From contig JADFQH010000181.1 in assembly GCA_022561895.1 (NCBI GenBank), positions 1-6,348 on the forward strand: 6,348 nucleotides of DNA. The letters are read 5' to 3'. The notes below the pieces were generated by a model that made no database searches, was not told where the DNA came from, and was given only the letters and a program-made list of their open reading frames with translations. Shown here piece after piece: positions 5,957-6,348 of the stretch (position 1 is the first letter of the stretch; every line of letters begins with the position of its first letter). The position numbers were made by a program, and so were the translations under genes. The stretch comes from Methanobacteriota archaeon. Its GTDB lineage: Archaea; Halobacteriota; Halobacteria; Halobacteriales; Halalkalicoccaceae.

Positions 5957-6348
5957 ATGACGGTCGTCCACCCGAACCAGCGCGTGGCCGTGCTGGCCGA
6001 CGCGCAGAACCTCTATCATTCCGCTCAAAGTCTGTATTCGCGGAATATCGACTACTCGGCACTCCTAGAGAAGGCGGTACAGGAGCGCGAACTCACCCGC
6101 GCGATCGCCTATGTGATCCGCGCGGACGCACCCGAGGAGGAGAGCTTCTTCGAGGCGCTGATCGACATCGGCTTCGAGACGAAGATCAAGGACATCAAAA
6201 CCTTCGGCGACGGCTCGAAAAAGGCCGACTGGGACGTCGGGATGAGCTTAGATGCCGTAACCCTCGCACCCCACGTCGATACGGTCGTCCTCTGTACCGG
6301 CGACGGCGACTTTTCGAGACTCTGTTCGCATCTGCGCCATCAGGGCGT
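5957..6348 (+). CDS. NYN-domain (PIN-like) protein, LabA/TIGR00288-like, 3'-partial
   Basis: The frame is open from the ATG at 5957 to the right edge, giving 130 codons. The protein shows an NYN (PIN-like RNase) fold with its acidic metal-site positions: VAVLADAQNLYH (10-21, Asp15 and Asn18), KKADWDVGMSLDA (88-100, Asp91/Asp93), and VLCTGDGDFSRL (111-122, Asp116/Asp118). The arrangement matches the LabA/DUF88 branch, and the segments NIDYSALLEKAVQ and IKTFGDGSKK are like those of the conserved archaeal TIGR00288 group as I remember it. The likely activity is RNA cleavage or binding, with the exact substrate unknown. It begins 23 bp after the DUF7344-like gene with its own GGTGA SD, so the two probably form one transcript. 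The C-terminal end is outside the window, so any additional RNA-binding domain cannot be judged. Confidence 0.9.
   Translation, partial: MTVVHPNQRVAVLADAQNLYHSAQSLYSRNIDYSALLEKAVQERELTRAIAYVIRADAPEEESFFEALIDIGFETKIKDIKTFGDGSKKADWDVGMSLDAVTLAPHVDTVVLCTGDGDFSRLCSHLRHQG

Noticed and set aside
1..6348. CRISPR arrays, tRNA/rRNA genes, complete insertion sequences
   Set aside because: I looked for regularly spaced repeats, cloverleaf-like segments and transposase motifs on both strands and saw none.

Overview
The window looks like chromosomal DNA from a haloarchaeon (class Halobacteria). The reasons are the high G+C content, the strongly acidic protein sequences, the Shine-Dalgarno sites matching the GGAGGTGATC-type anti-SD, the TATA-like promoters, and two neighbours that resemble families I know mainly from haloarchaea (a DUF7344-like protein and a TIGR00288/LabA-like NYN protein). 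I cannot name the genus from sequence alone.

Layout. (1) At about 2-498, on the + strand, is the end of a helix-turn-helix regulator. It has clearly lower G+C than the rest and enters from beyond the left edge. Its reading frame runs on past the 3' end of the next gene and stops at 607. (2) At 499-5213, on the - strand, is a compact five-gene lysine operon, transcribed right to left as dapA-dapB-dapD-lysA-dapF. Every junction overlaps: 4 nt (ATGA) three times and 10 nt once. (3) At 5214-5585 is a 372-bp divergent intergenic region. It holds a candidate promoter for each direction, a possible leaderless 25-codon ORF ahead of dapA, and foldable inverted repeats in the dapA leader. (4) At 5586-5933, on the + strand, is a small DUF7344-like winged-helix protein. 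It is followed 23 bp later by an NYN-domain (PIN-like) protein that runs off the right edge.

How the genes work together. DapA condenses aspartate semialdehyde with pyruvate and DapB reduces the product to tetrahydrodipicolinate. DapD succinylates that, which commits the cell to the succinylase branch. After transamination (DapC-type) and desuccinylation (DapE), neither encoded here, DapF epimerises LL-DAP to meso-DAP. LysA decarboxylates meso-DAP to lysine. The operon therefore holds five of the seven enzyme activities from aspartate semialdehyde to lysine. From memory, dapE often follows dapF in haloarchaea, but here dapF meets a convergent, compositionally different regulator gene, which suggests a rearrangement at this edge.

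I see no obvious new multigene system in the window. The points most worth following up are the composition and synteny break at about 490-500, the regulator tail encoded antisense to dapF, the repeat-bearing insertion in DapB, and the unusual leader of the dap operon.
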